Shown here: positions 6,296 to 13,646 of the stretch, one piece after another
Layout: every line of letters starts with the position of its first letter
Numbering within the stretch: the first letter of the stretch is position 1
Source: an uncultured Peptostreptococcus sp.
GTDB lineage: Bacteria > Bacillota > Clostridia > Peptostreptococcales > Peptostreptococcaceae
Assembly: GCA_900759325.1 (NCBI GenBank)
Contig: CAAEUW010000034.1
Location: forward strand, 1 to 18,988
Reading direction: 5' to 3'
Length of the DNA stretch: 18,988 nt
Notes under the pieces: generated by a model
What the model was told of the DNA's origin: nothing
What the model saw: the letters and a program-made list of their open reading frames with translations, nothing else
Databases searched by the model: none
Translations under genes and position numbers: made by a program

Positions 6296-7214
6296 CTGTA
6301 ACTCCTCCTAATTTTTCTAACAAGGCAAGCATATCTAATGGTAGGCCTGCCCTTAAATCTATCTTGTCACCCAACCTCGGCTGGTCAAAGGTCAGCTTAT
6401 AGGCATGTAGGGCCTGCCTATCTATAAGGCTCGTATCGGGTCTTCCATACAAATCATCCCCTATAATCGGATGGCCTATATGTGATAGGTGGACTCTTAT
6501 CTGGTGGGTCCTGCCAGTTTCTAAACGAAGGCTAACAAGACTAGCACCATCAAGCCTTTGTAAAACCCTAAAGTGTGTGATAGACCTCTGTCCCCTAGGA
6601 TCAACTATCCTACTAATGGAATCCTCTGCCTCCCTATAAATAGGAAAGTCCAAGGTTCCAGAATCCTTCTCTACAATACCCTCTACTATGGCCAGGTACT
6701 CCTTGTGGACCCTATCCTGCCCCATATCCAAGGATAACCTGTGGTGGGCGTAGGAATTCTTAGCTATTACTACCAGGCCAGATGTATTCATATCAAGCCT
6801 ATTGACGAACCTAATCCTGCAGTCCTCTCCAGTCCTGTCAATATGGTAGCTAATTGCATTTGCCAGGGTTCCTTCAAAGTGGCTCTTTGTTGGATGTACT
6901 ACCATAAAGGGTGGCTTGTCAGCTACTATTAGGTCCTGGTCCTCATATACTATAGCCACACCCAAGTCCTGGCCTACAAATCCTGCCTTTTCTTCCTTAA
7001 TCTCTATTTCTATAATATCGCCAGCTTTGGCCATAGAAGTTGGCTTGGCTACTTGGCCATTTTTATATATATTCTTGTCCCTCTTCATTTTTGATATAGA
7101 CCTAACTGAAAAGTTTAGGTCATCAAGTAGGAGGTCCTTTATCTTTAGGTCCCTATCAACCCTTATAACAAAGCTATTCCATTTTTGCCTATTCCTTATA
7201 AACAATACCTTCAC
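6282..7214 (-). CDS. RluA-family pseudouridine synthase
   Basis: It converts uridine to pseudouridine in rRNA or tRNA. An N-terminal S4-like RNA-binding region (about 20-70) is followed by the catalytic domain. The signature RLDMNTSGLVV holds the catalytic aspartate (Asp141 from this start). ETGRTHQIRVHLSHIGHPIIGD is the family's second conserved block. The protein is 310 residues from GTG 7214; other starts are TTG 7244, GTG 7220 and TTG 7205. GTG 7214 is preferred because AGAAGG precedes it at suitable spacing, but the start is uncertain. RluA/C/D subtype and target base cannot be decided here. It overlaps the NA37 gene downstream and is divergent from nadK. Confidence 0.9.
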   Translation of the reverse strand: MKVLFIRNRQKWNSFVIRVDRDLKIKDLLLDDLNFSVRSISKMKRDKNIYKNGQVAKPTSMAKAGDIIEIEIKEEKAGFVGQDLGVAIVYEDQDLIVADKPPFMVVHPTKSHFEGTLANAISYHIDRTGEDCRIRFVNRLDMNTSGLVVIAKNSYAHHRLSLDMGQDRVHKEYLAIVEGIVEKDSGTLDFPIYREAEDSISRIVDPRGQRSITHFRVLQRLDGASLVSLRLETGRTHQIRVHLSHIGHPIIGDDLYGRPDTSLIDRQALHAYKLTFDQPRLGDKIDLRAGLPLDMLALLEKLGGVTDDYK

Positions 7215-7254
7215 CTTCACCCTTCTTTTAGGTCCTTCTAACAAGATTTTATCT

Positions 7255-7293
7255 TACAATATTGTACCACATATTTTATGCCTATGATATAAT
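7255..7293. promoter_or_regulatory. Overlapping divergent promoters for rluA-like gene and nadK
   Basis: On plus, TGA-TATAAT (7285-7293) is an extended -10 for nadK. On minus, TGG-TACAAT (7269-7261) is an extended -10 for the rluA-like gene. Neither has a clear -35. The minus -10 lies in a perfect 12-bp palindrome, TACAATATTGTA (7255-7266). The two start regions are only tens of bases apart, so the promoters may compete. Confidence 0.5.
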
Positions 7294-7315
7294 GAATTAT
7301 AGGAGGGCATCTCAG

Positions 7316-8179
7316 ATGGGGTGTATGAATAATATGGCTAGAAATGTTGTAATTAAATCAAATGAACTAGAAATTTCCAAGAATATAAAAAAAATACTTA
7401 TAGATAAGTTCCTATCCATCGGTTTTAATACTAGCGAAGAGATTAGAGACAATACTGAGCTGGTTATATCTATCGGAGGAGATGGGTCTTTTTTAAGGAA
7501 TGTCAGAGATTTAAACTTTCCTGATATACCATTTTTCTGTGTAAATACTGGCCACCTTGGTTTTTTTGCAGAAATACTACCTACAGAGAAGGAAATTGAT
7601 ATATTTATCGATGCCTACCTAAATTCAACCTATGAAATCAATGAGCTCTACCTTTTGGAAGTAGATATCAAGGGCAAGGATGAGGTCAACCATACCTATG
7701 CTATAAATGAGCTAGTTGTAAGGGGTAACCAATCTAGGACTGCCCACATGGGTCTACACGTCAATGGCAACTATATGGAAACCTTTAGTGGTGACGGACT
7801 GATTATGTCAACATCTACAGGGTCCACTGCCTACAATTACTCTGCTGGTGGTAGTATAGTTGATAACAGGCTAAATATTATCCAGATAACTCCTATATCT
7901 CCTATCAGTACAAATGCCTTTAGGAGCTTTACATCAAGCATTATCCTACCAGGTCAGGACAGTGAGATAGCCATCAAGCCAGAATACAAGTCTGAACACA
8001 CCATTATTACAGTAGTAGACGGTCAAGAACATAAGTTCAATGACGTCTATGAAATAAATGTAAGAAATGCAAACAAAACTGTAAAGCTACTAAGACTTTC
8101 AGACTATGAGTTTTGGGACAGGGTTTATATGAAGTTTTTAAAAACCTACGACTATAAGACGAATGAAGCAAGAATATAA
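7316..8179 (+). CDS. nadK: NAD kinase
   Basis: It phosphorylates NAD+ to NADP+, the only known source of NADP in bacteria. The nucleotide-binding GGDGSFL (54-60) and NTGHLGF (78-84) motifs and the NELVVRGN and STSTGSTAYNYSAGGSIV blocks are all present. The start is set to ATG 7316, because AGGAGG (7301-7306) lies 9 nt before it and the candidate -10 element lies within the longer reading frame that opens at 7262. This gives 287 residues, slightly longer than typical Gram-positive enzymes; ATG 7325 and 7334 are alternatives. It is a single-gene unit closed by a good terminator. Confidence 0.96.
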   Translation: MGCMNNMARNVVIKSNELEISKNIKKILIDKFLSIGFNTSEEIRDNTELVISIGGDGSFLRNVRDLNFPDIPFFCVNTGHLGFFAEILPTEKEIDIFIDAYLNSTYEINELYLLEVDIKGKDEVNHTYAINELVVRGNQSRTAHMGLHVNGNYMETFSGDGLIMSTSTGSTAYNYSAGGSIVDNRLNIIQITPISPISTNAFRSFTSSIILPGQDSEIAIKPEYKSEHTIITVVDGQEHKFNDVYEINVRNANKTVKLLRLSDYEFWDRVYMKFLKTYDYKTNEARI

Positions 8180-8185
8180 ATATAG

Positions 8186-8216
8186 GGACCAGCTTAGGGC
8201 TGGTTCTTTTTTTTAT
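8186..8216 (+). terminator. Terminator of nadK
   Basis: GGACCAGC (8186-8193) pairs with GCTGGTTC (8199-8206), followed by a run of eight or more T. Confidence 0.9.
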
Positions 8217-8229
8217 ATACAAATCTAGA

Positions 8230-8280
8230 CATAAAAATAGACCCTCAGGTACGGGAAGGAAAATGTACCCCAGGGTCTAT
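8230..8280 (-). terminator. Terminator of the acn-icd operon
   Basis: Minus-strand ATAGACCCT (8280-8272) pairs with AGGGTCTAT (8245-8237), and inside it GGTAC pairs with GTACC. A TTTTTA tail follows. It lies ~100 bp beyond the isocitrate dehydrogenase stop, back to back with the nadK terminator. Confidence 0.85.
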
Positions 8281-8375
8281 CTCTATTTTGCAAGTCTATG
8301 TAATAATGCGACTGCCTCAATAATTATCCTGGCACTTAACTATAAGCATCCTGCCAGCTATCTATAATATTAATA

Positions 8376-9410
8376 CTAGCCCTTAATCAACCTGCATAGC
8401 TCGTCTGCAAATTCATCAGTACTAGCCTTACCACCTAAATCAGTAGTTATAACTCGACCCTTGTCAAAAACTTCCTTTAGGGCATTTTCTATCTTTAGGG
8501 CTGCTTCATGCTCTCCTATATACCTCAACATCATAACGGCAGACTGGATAAGAGCTGTAGGGTTTGCTATTCCCTGACCAGCTATCTGAGGTGCACTTCC
8601 ATGGACAGCTTCAAAGACAGCATAGTCCTCTCCAATATTGGCACTTGGTATAATACCTAGACCACCAACTAGACCTGCACAAAGGTCTGAAAGGATATCA
8701 CCATATAGGTTTGGCATTACCAAAACATCAAACTTTTCTGGGTTAAGGACTAGGTTCATTGCTGCTGCGTCTACTATGACATCATCTGCATATACCCTGT
8801 CAGGGGCCTCGCCCTTTCCAAGCCTTTCAATACCATTTCTCCTGCTTACCTCATCGAATACCCTAAGGAATAGACCATCTGAAATCTTCATGATATTAGC
8901 CTTATGGACACCAGTCAACCTCTTGTAGCCATTATCTTTTAAGTACTTACAAGCAAAGTCTACTATACTATCAGAGGCATCCCTAGTAATTAGCTTAATA
9001 CTTTCACCTGCATAGTCACCTATCTGGTGCTCTATACCAGCATATAGGTCTTCTGTATTTTCTCTTATTATAGTCAAGTCTATGTCCTCATATCTTGACT
9101 TTATTCCCTTAAAGGTTTTTACAGGCCTTACATTGGCAAAAAGTTTTAATTCCTTTCTAAGTGCGACATTTACACTTCTAAAACCCTTGCCAACTGGCGT
9201 AGTAATAGGTCCCTTGATGGCAATCTTATTTTTCTTTATGCTATCTAATACATAGTCTGGTAGGGGACTACCATATTCCTCTAGAACTGCCTCACCCGCT
9301 ATGACCTCTTCCCATTCTATAGCTACTCCTGTGGCCTCCACTACCTTTTTCATGGCAGCAGTAACCTCTAGTCCAATTCCATCGCCTGGTATTAAAGTAA
9401 TCTTATACAT
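8376..9410 (-). CDS. icd: Isocitrate dehydrogenase (probably NAD-dependent)
   Basis: This enzyme oxidatively decarboxylates isocitrate to 2-oxoglutarate. The 344-residue protein has the short bacterial/archaeal beta-decarboxylating dehydrogenase layout. Features are PGDGIG (8-13), a substrate region near Ser79 (GFRSVNVALRKEL), RENTEDLY (116-123) with catalytic Tyr123, HKANIMK with Lys170, and metal-binding Asp238/Asp242 in YGDILSD. The cofactor loop HGSAPQIAG has Gln275-Ile276 where the NADP-specific E. coli enzyme has Lys-Tyr, which argues for NAD. RENTEDLYAGIEH separates it from isopropylmalate dehydrogenase, though homoisocitrate activity is not excluded. ATG 9410 is 1 nt from the aconitase stop, and AAGGAGG lies in the last aconitase codons, so the pair is one operon. 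Confidence 0.93.
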   Translation of the reverse strand: MYKITLIPGDGIGLEVTAAMKKVVEATGVAIEWEEVIAGEAVLEEYGSPLPDYVLDSIKKNKIAIKGPITTPVGKGFRSVNVALRKELKLFANVRPVKTFKGIKSRYEDIDLTIIRENTEDLYAGIEHQIGDYAGESIKLITRDASDSIVDFACKYLKDNGYKRLTGVHKANIMKISDGLFLRVFDEVSRRNGIERLGKGEAPDRVYADDVIVDAAAMNLVLNPEKFDVLVMPNLYGDILSDLCAGLVGGLGIIPSANIGEDYAVFEAVHGSAPQIAGQGIANPTALIQSAVMMLRYIGEHEAALKIENALKEVFDKGRVITTDLGGKASTDEFADELCRLIKG

Positions 9411-9411
9411 C

Positions 9412-11352
9412 CTAGGCCTCCTTACTGTTTCTCATCTTGATACTATTTAGCTTACCACCAGCCATCAACATATCTATTTCCTTGTCATTGAAGCTGGCCT
9501 TTACAAAGAAGGAGATATTCTTTTCCTCATCCTTCACCTCTAGTCTACCATCCTTCAAGCCCTGGTAGATATTATCTATAGAAAGCATTTCCATCTGGTC
9601 TAGCTTGTCATAGTCCTCTAGGTTTTCAAATTCCATAGGTATGATACCACTATTTATCAGGTTAGCCTTGTGTATTCTAGCAAATGACTTTGCAATTACA
9701 CCCTTTATACCTAGGTATAGTGGAGCTAGGGCTGCGTGCTCTCTTGAAGATCCCTGGCCATAGTTGTCTCCACCTACTATGAAACCTCCCTTATTTTCCT
9801 TGGCCCTCTTGGCAAAGTCTTCATCTATAGTAGAGAAGCAGAAATTAGCCAAATGAGGTATATTACTCCTGTATGGAAGTAGCTTGGCATTAGAAGGCAT
9901 AATATGGTCAGTAGTTATGTTGTCCTCTGTCTTAATAATTATCTTGCCCTCAAGCTTGTCAGTTAGCTTAGTATTTAGTGGGAATGGCTTTATATTTGGC
10001 CCCCTAACAACCTCAACTTCTGCTGGATTTTCATCAGGCCTTATAATCATACTGTCATCTATCAAGAAATGATCTACATGGATACCTGAAAAATCAATAT
10101 CAAAGTCAGCATCTCTAGGATCCATCAGGCAACCATAGATAGCCGAAACTGCTGCAAGCTCTGGACTTGCCAGATAAACCTGGGCTGAATTAGTTCCTGA
10201 CCTACCATAGAAGTTCCTATTAAAAGTTCTAATACTAATTGCATCAGTTCCTGGCGACTGTCCCATACCTATACATGGTCCACATGAATTTTCAAGTATT
10301 CTGGCACCTGAACTAATAATATCAGCAAGGGCCCCGTTCCTAGCTATCATTTCCATAACCTGTCTAGAGCCTGGAGCTATAACTAGGCTGACATGGTCAG
10401 CAACCTTCCTACCCTTTAAGATTCTAGAAACCTTCATCAGGTCCTCATAGGAAGAATTAGTACAGCTTCCTATGGCCACCTGGTCTACCTTAATCCTACC
10501 GACTTCCTTACATGTCTTGATATTATCAGGACTATGAGGTGCCGCTACCATAGGTACCAGCTGGTCTAGGTCTATATCAATAACCTCATCATAGCTAGCG
10601 TCTGGGTCTGCCACTAGCTCTATCCAGTCCTCTAGCCTATCTTCAGCTATAAAGTATTCTCTTGTCTTGTCATCACTAGGGAAGATAGAAGTAGTTGCTC
10701 CTAGCTCTGCCCCCATATTTGTAATGGTTGCCCTCTGAGGAACAGATAGGTTTGCAAGTCCTGGTCCACCGTATTCATAAACCTTACCTACTCCACCTTT
10801 TACAGTCTGTCTCCTAAGAACCTCTAGAATAATATCCTTAGATGTAACCATAGGCCTTAGCTTACCCTTTAGGTTGACCTTTATCACCCTAGGCACCTTT
10901 ATATAGTATGGCTCGCCTGCCATGGCAAGGGCAACATCCAGGCCACCAGCACCAATGGCTAGCATACCTACGCCACCCGCTGTAGGCGTATGGCTATCTG
11001 AGCCTAGTAGTGTATCTCCAGGCACAGAAAATCTCTCCAAATTAACCTGGTGACAGATACCATTACCAGGCTTTGAAAAATAGATACCAAACTTGTTGGC
11101 TACTGTTTGTATATACTTGTGGTCATCAGCATTTTCAAATCCCTGCTGTAGCATGTTGTGGTCGATATAGGCGACAGACCTCTTAGTCTTTACCTTGTCT
11201 ATTCCCATGGCCTCCAACTGTAAATATGCCATAGTACCAGTAGAATCCTGCGTTAGGGTCCTGTCAATCCTTATCCCCGCAGTGCTGCCTGCTACAAGCT
11301 CACCTTCGACTAAATGCTTGTCCAAAATTTTTTCAACTATATTCCTTCCCAT
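9412..11352 (-). CDS. acn: Aconitate hydratase
   Basis: It isomerises citrate to isocitrate through a [4Fe-4S] cluster. The 646-residue protein is the short aconitase type. Cluster ligands are Cys297 (GSCTNSS), Cys357 and Cys360 (CGPCIG). SDSHTPTAGG (118-127) and the C-terminal swivel domain with GGDNYGQGSSREHAAL and FARIHKANLINSGI are conserved. The reading frame opens at 11406, but ATG 11352 is chosen because GGGAAGGTGA lies just upstream of it and the family N-terminus aligns here, while the upstream ATG has no ribosome site. It is followed directly by isocitrate dehydrogenase; no citrate synthase gene is in the window. Confidence 0.95.
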   Translation of the reverse strand: MGRNIVEKILDKHLVEGELVAGSTAGIRIDRTLTQDSTGTMAYLQLEAMGIDKVKTKRSVAYIDHNMLQQGFENADDHKYIQTVANKFGIYFSKPGNGICHQVNLERFSVPGDTLLGSDSHTPTAGGVGMLAIGAGGLDVALAMAGEPYYIKVPRVIKVNLKGKLRPMVTSKDIILEVLRRQTVKGGVGKVYEYGGPGLANLSVPQRATITNMGAELGATTSIFPSDDKTREYFIAEDRLEDWIELVADPDASYDEVIDIDLDQLVPMVAAPHSPDNIKTCKEVGRIKVDQVAIGSCTNSSYEDLMKVSRILKGRKVADHVSLVIAPGSRQVMEMIARNGALADIISSGARILENSCGPCIGMGQSPGTDAISIRTFNRNFYGRSGTNSAQVYLASPELAAVSAIYGCLMDPRDADFDIDFSGIHVDHFLIDDSMIIRPDENPAEVEVVRGPNIKPFPLNTKLTDKLEGKIIIKTEDNITTDHIMPSNAKLLPYRSNIPHLANFCFSTIDEDFAKRAKENKGGFIVGGDNYGQGSSREHAALAPLYLGIKGVIAKSFARIHKANLINSGIIPMEFENLEDYDKLDQMEMLSIDNIYQGLKDGRLEVKDEEKNISFFVKASFNDKEIDMLMAGGKLNSIKMRNSKEA

Positions 11353-11418
11353 ATAATCACCTTCCCAATCGTCTATTAAATGCAAGAATTTAATGTATTC
11401 TTTCATTTTTATATTTTT

Positions 11419-11447
11419 ATTATAAGACTAATCTCCTACAAAATCAA
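11419..11447 (-). promoter_or_regulatory. Sigma-A promoter of the acn-icd operon
   Basis: Minus-strand TTGATT (11447-11442), 17 bp and TATAAT (11424-11419). Transcription would start near 11412, leaving a 60-nt leader to ATG 11352. Confidence 0.75.
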
Positions 11448-11623
11448 GAAATTTATCAAGTTTTTTGATTTTTATTTTTTTATTGTTTCATTTGAAAGCC
11501 TTTTTTTCTTATTTTTCGGAAAAAATATACCTATTTTTGCAGTTTTTATGTTGACTTTATTCATTTATATTTTCAAGATGCTTATCGATATATTAAGATA
11601 CTAGCCACCTATGCCTATTAAAT
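11448..11623. other. AT-rich gap between acn and DEAD-box genes
   Basis: A strongly T-rich plus strand between two divergent promoters. I see no gene in it. An AT dyad AAAATCAA/TTGATTTT (11440-11472) overlaps the acn -35 region. An open frame at 11380-11604 encodes only a low-complexity Phe/Ile/Leu string with no ribosome site. Confidence 0.6.
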
Positions 11624-11631
11624 GCTATAAT
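11623..11631 (+). promoter_or_regulatory. Extended -10 promoter of the DEAD-box gene
   Basis: TGC-TATAAT (11623-11631) is an extended -10 element 26 bp before ATG 11658; no convincing -35 is seen. Confidence 0.55.
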
Positions 11632-11657
11632 TAATTAATGAACTAGGAGGAATTAGT

Positions 11658-12734
11658 ATGACTTTCACAGATATAGGAATTGATATAAATATAGTAGAAG
11701 CCTTGGCCAGAATTGGTATTAAAACACCCACTCCAGTCCAGGCAACTAGCATTGGCAAAATTCTTGATGGCCAGAACCTTATAATTGAATCCAATACCGG
11801 TACTGGCAAGACCCTTGCCTTCTTGGTCCCCCTTATAAATAGGATATACCTGGGCCAGCTTGACAAGGTCTTAGTCCTAGCTCCAACTAGGGAGTTAGTA
11901 ATCCAAATAGGAAATGAAGCCCAGTCTATCGCAGACAAGCTTGATAGGGATATTTCCGTCCTGCCAGTATATGGTGGTCGTGACATCCAGTCACAAATCA
12001 GAAAACTAAAAAATACGGTAAATATTATAATTGCTACACCTGGTCGTCTGCTTGACCATATTAACAGGAAGTCTATAGATATAAGCAATGTAGATTGCCT
12101 AGTCCTAGATGAGGCTGATCAGATGCTCTTGATGGGCTTTAGGAATGAAATAGATACCATAATTAGAAATATTAAAAATTACGACCAGCTACTCTTCCTA
12201 TCAGCTACAGTAGACCCCAAGGTCAAAAAGCTTGCCTATAGATATGCAAACCCATTAGACATCCTAAGTCTAGATAGCAACAATGATATACCAGACCTAA
12301 TTGACCAAGTCTTTGTTCATACTACAGACAGGAACAAGTTTGAAGACTTTTGCAGGGTTATAGATGATGATAGGCCCTTTATGGCCATAGTCTTCTGCAG
12401 GACTAAGGCCAGGGTAGACAAGCTAGAGCTGCAAATGGGCCAGGCTGGCTATAACTGTAAGAAAATCCATAGTGATATCAGCCAAACTAAGAGGGAAAAA
12501 ATAATCAAGGATTTTAGGGACCTCAAGATACAGTTCTTGATTTCCACGGACCTATCTTCAAGAGGCCTTGATATAGGCGGCATTACCCATATATACAACT
12601 ACGACTTCCCAGAAAGACTGGAGGACTATGTCCACAGGGTGGGCAGGTCTGGTAGGCTCGGTAAAGAGGGTAAGGCAACCTCCATGGTAACCGAAAAAAA
12701 TATGGCAGTATATGAAGAAGTAAAAAATCTGTAA
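11658..12734 (+). CDS. DEAD-box RNA helicase, minimal core
   Basis: An ATP-dependent RNA unwinding enzyme of 358 residues with the full motif set in order: Q motif (Phe3, Gln28), motif I SNTGTGKT (45-52), PTREL, TPGR, DEAD in VLDEADQML, SAT, FCRT, STDLSSRGLDI and HRVGRSGR. Motif I begins with Ser instead of the usual Ala. It stops soon after the second RecA domain, without the basic or RNA-binding C-terminal tail found in CshA, DeaD or DbpA, so it is a minimal helicase whose substrate must be set by partners or by the core. ATG 11658 follows AGGAGGAA. It is a single gene with its own promoter and terminator. Confidence 0.95.
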   Translation: MTFTDIGIDINIVEALARIGIKTPTPVQATSIGKILDGQNLIIESNTGTGKTLAFLVPLINRIYLGQLDKVLVLAPTRELVIQIGNEAQSIADKLDRDISVLPVYGGRDIQSQIRKLKNTVNIIIATPGRLLDHINRKSIDISNVDCLVLDEADQMLLMGFRNEIDTIIRNIKNYDQLLFLSATVDPKVKKLAYRYANPLDILSLDSNNDIPDLIDQVFVHTTDRNKFEDFCRVIDDDRPFMAIVFCRTKARVDKLELQMGQAGYNCKKIHSDISQTKREKIIKDFRDLKIQFLISTDLSSRGLDIGGITHIYNYDFPERLEDYVHRVGRSGRLGKEGKATSMVTEKNMAVYEEVKNL

Positions 12735-12775
12735 AAAAACCCTCCACCCAAATTTGGGTGGAGGATTTTATTTTA
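12734..12775. terminator. Bidirectional terminator after the DEAD-box gene
   Basis: A perfect 24-bp palindrome (12741-12764, arms CCTCCACCCAAA/TTTGGGTGGAGG) has A and T runs on both sides, giving T tails in both directions. It also seems to be the first good terminator met by transcripts from the DUF2325 gene, ~300 nt past its stop. Confidence 0.9.
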
Positions 12776-13063
12776 CATAGCATAACTGTTAGTATCTACG
12801 TTACACTCAATCTAAGTTAAGTCTCTACTTATAATACTGCTTTTTCTTTTTGTTTTATTTACCTTTTTCACAGCTAGCTTGTCTATTTAATTAGCTTTTG
12901 TACAAGCTGGCTAATATTACTCTAGCTTTTTAGCTACTCAAAATTTTGCACTAGATTAGCTCTTGCTATAGTAGTTCTTTAACGATTTTACTTTTTGTTT
13001 TTACCAATTACCTTTTCTTGTTCAAGCCAGAATCTTCTGATTCAAGCTCTTAGTAGGCTTATC
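12776..13063 (-). other. Non-coding 3' region with repeated AGCT hairpins
   Basis: No open frame is usable on either strand, as stops are dense. Read on minus it is purine-rich and lies downstream of the DUF2325 gene. It holds an 11-bp near-perfect inverted repeat (AGCTAGCTTGT near 12872-12882 with ACAAGCTGGCT at 12902-12912), the small hairpin TAGCT/AGCTA near 12922-12935, and CAGAA/TTCTG near 13026-13037 flanked by two GCTTGAA copies. It is probably a long 3' untranslated region, or a decayed gene. Confidence 0.4.
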
Positions 13064-13393
13064 CTAGTTATTATTGCACTTGTTTTTCTTGCAGTTACTA
13101 CAGTTACCTAGACAAACATCAATTTCCTCTAGACATTCATTGAAGGCAACCTTGCTGCTGTTCTTATGTCTAAAAATAGGTATATTCATCTTCTTGGCCT
13201 GCATCTCAACTATTCTAGACAGCTTGTGAGAAACCGTTGATGTCATGATTACTATGGCATCTGGACTTCCTATTGAATTTTTAACCTGACTAGACATAGT
13301 AGTATATACCTTAGTCTTATAACCTCTATTTTTAGCAAGCTTGTAATAATCTTTTTCCATTCTCTCGTGTCCGCCTATTACCAATAAGCTCAT
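13064..13393 (-). CDS. DUF2325 domain protein with C-terminal Cys cluster
   Basis: A 109-residue protein. It begins with the DUF2325 pattern (MSLLVIGGHERME; later DAIVIMTSTVSHKLSRIVEMQAKKMNIPIFRHKNSS), a Rossmann-like alpha/beta unit of unknown function. The last 17 residues contain four cysteines spaced C-x3-C-x2-C-x4-C, a possible zinc or iron site. ATG 13393 follows AAGGAGGGG with 9-nt spacing. Its promoter carries a perfect Fur-type box, so it is probably repressed when iron (or another metal) is replete. It is a single gene between the ATPase terminator and a gene-free 3' region. A metal-related role is inferred from operator and cysteines only. Confidence 0.85.
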   Translation of the reverse strand: MSLLVIGGHERMEKDYYKLAKNRGYKTKVYTTMSSQVKNSIGSPDAIVIMTSTVSHKLSRIVEMQAKKMNIPIFRHKNSSKVAFNECLEEIDVCLGNCSNCKKNKCNNN

Positions 13394-13451
13394 ACAAAGA
13401 ACCCCTCCTTAAAATACTCAATATGTAAATTCATTAATATCATTTTTGTCT

Positions 13452-13466
13452 TGATAATTATTATCA
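13452..13466. promoter_or_regulatory. Fur-type box before DUF2325 gene
   Basis: TGATAAT-T-ATTATCA is a perfect 7-1-7 inverted repeat identical to the Bacillus Fur consensus; PerR and Zur boxes differ (TTATAAT/ATTATAA and TCGTAAT/ATTACGA). It covers about +5 to +20 of the DUF2325 promoter, a blocking position. Confidence 0.8.
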
Positions 13467-13477
13467 TCTCTGTATAT

Positions 13478-13506
13478 ATAATATCTAAAAACAAAAAAAA
13501 TGTCAA
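13478..13506 (-). promoter_or_regulatory. Sigma-A promoter of DUF2325 gene
   Basis: Minus-strand TTGACA (13506-13501, perfect), a 17-bp spacer and TATTAT (13483-13478). A palindrome TTATCGATAA (13510-13519) lies just upstream of the -35. Confidence 0.82.
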
Positions 13507-13549
13507 TACTTATCGATAATTTTTTTCAATTAATTTTATATATCTTTAA

Positions 13550-13604
13550 CAATAAAAATATCCAGTCGACCATAGGAACCTTCCTATCAAATCGACTGGA
13601 TATT
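13550..13604 (-). terminator. Terminator of the P-type ATPase gene
   Basis: A 13-bp perfect stem (13604-13592 with 13569-13557, core ATATCCAGTCGA) has an inner ATAGGAA/TTCCTAT hairpin and a TTTTTATTG tail on minus. Confidence 0.9.
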
Positions 13605-13646
13605 ATACATATGCCTAAGACACGGGTTAGACCCCTTTCCTAGATC

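Noticed and set aside
7262..7315. Longer nadK start at 7262
   Set aside because: The candidate -10 element and the AGGAGG ribosome site both lie inside this extension, so translation should start at 7316.
9412..11406. Aconitase start at 11406
   Set aside because: There is no ribosome site before 11406, while ATG 11352 has one and gives the expected family N-terminus.
11380..11604. 74-residue plus-strand open frame in the acn/DEAD-box gap
   Set aside because: It overlaps the acn start and promoter, has no ribosome site, and encodes a low-complexity Phe/Ile string expected from T-rich DNA.
11618..12088. 156-residue minus-strand frame opposite the DEAD-box helicase
   Set aside because: The opposite strand has all the helicase motifs; this frame is a shadow without a ribosome site.
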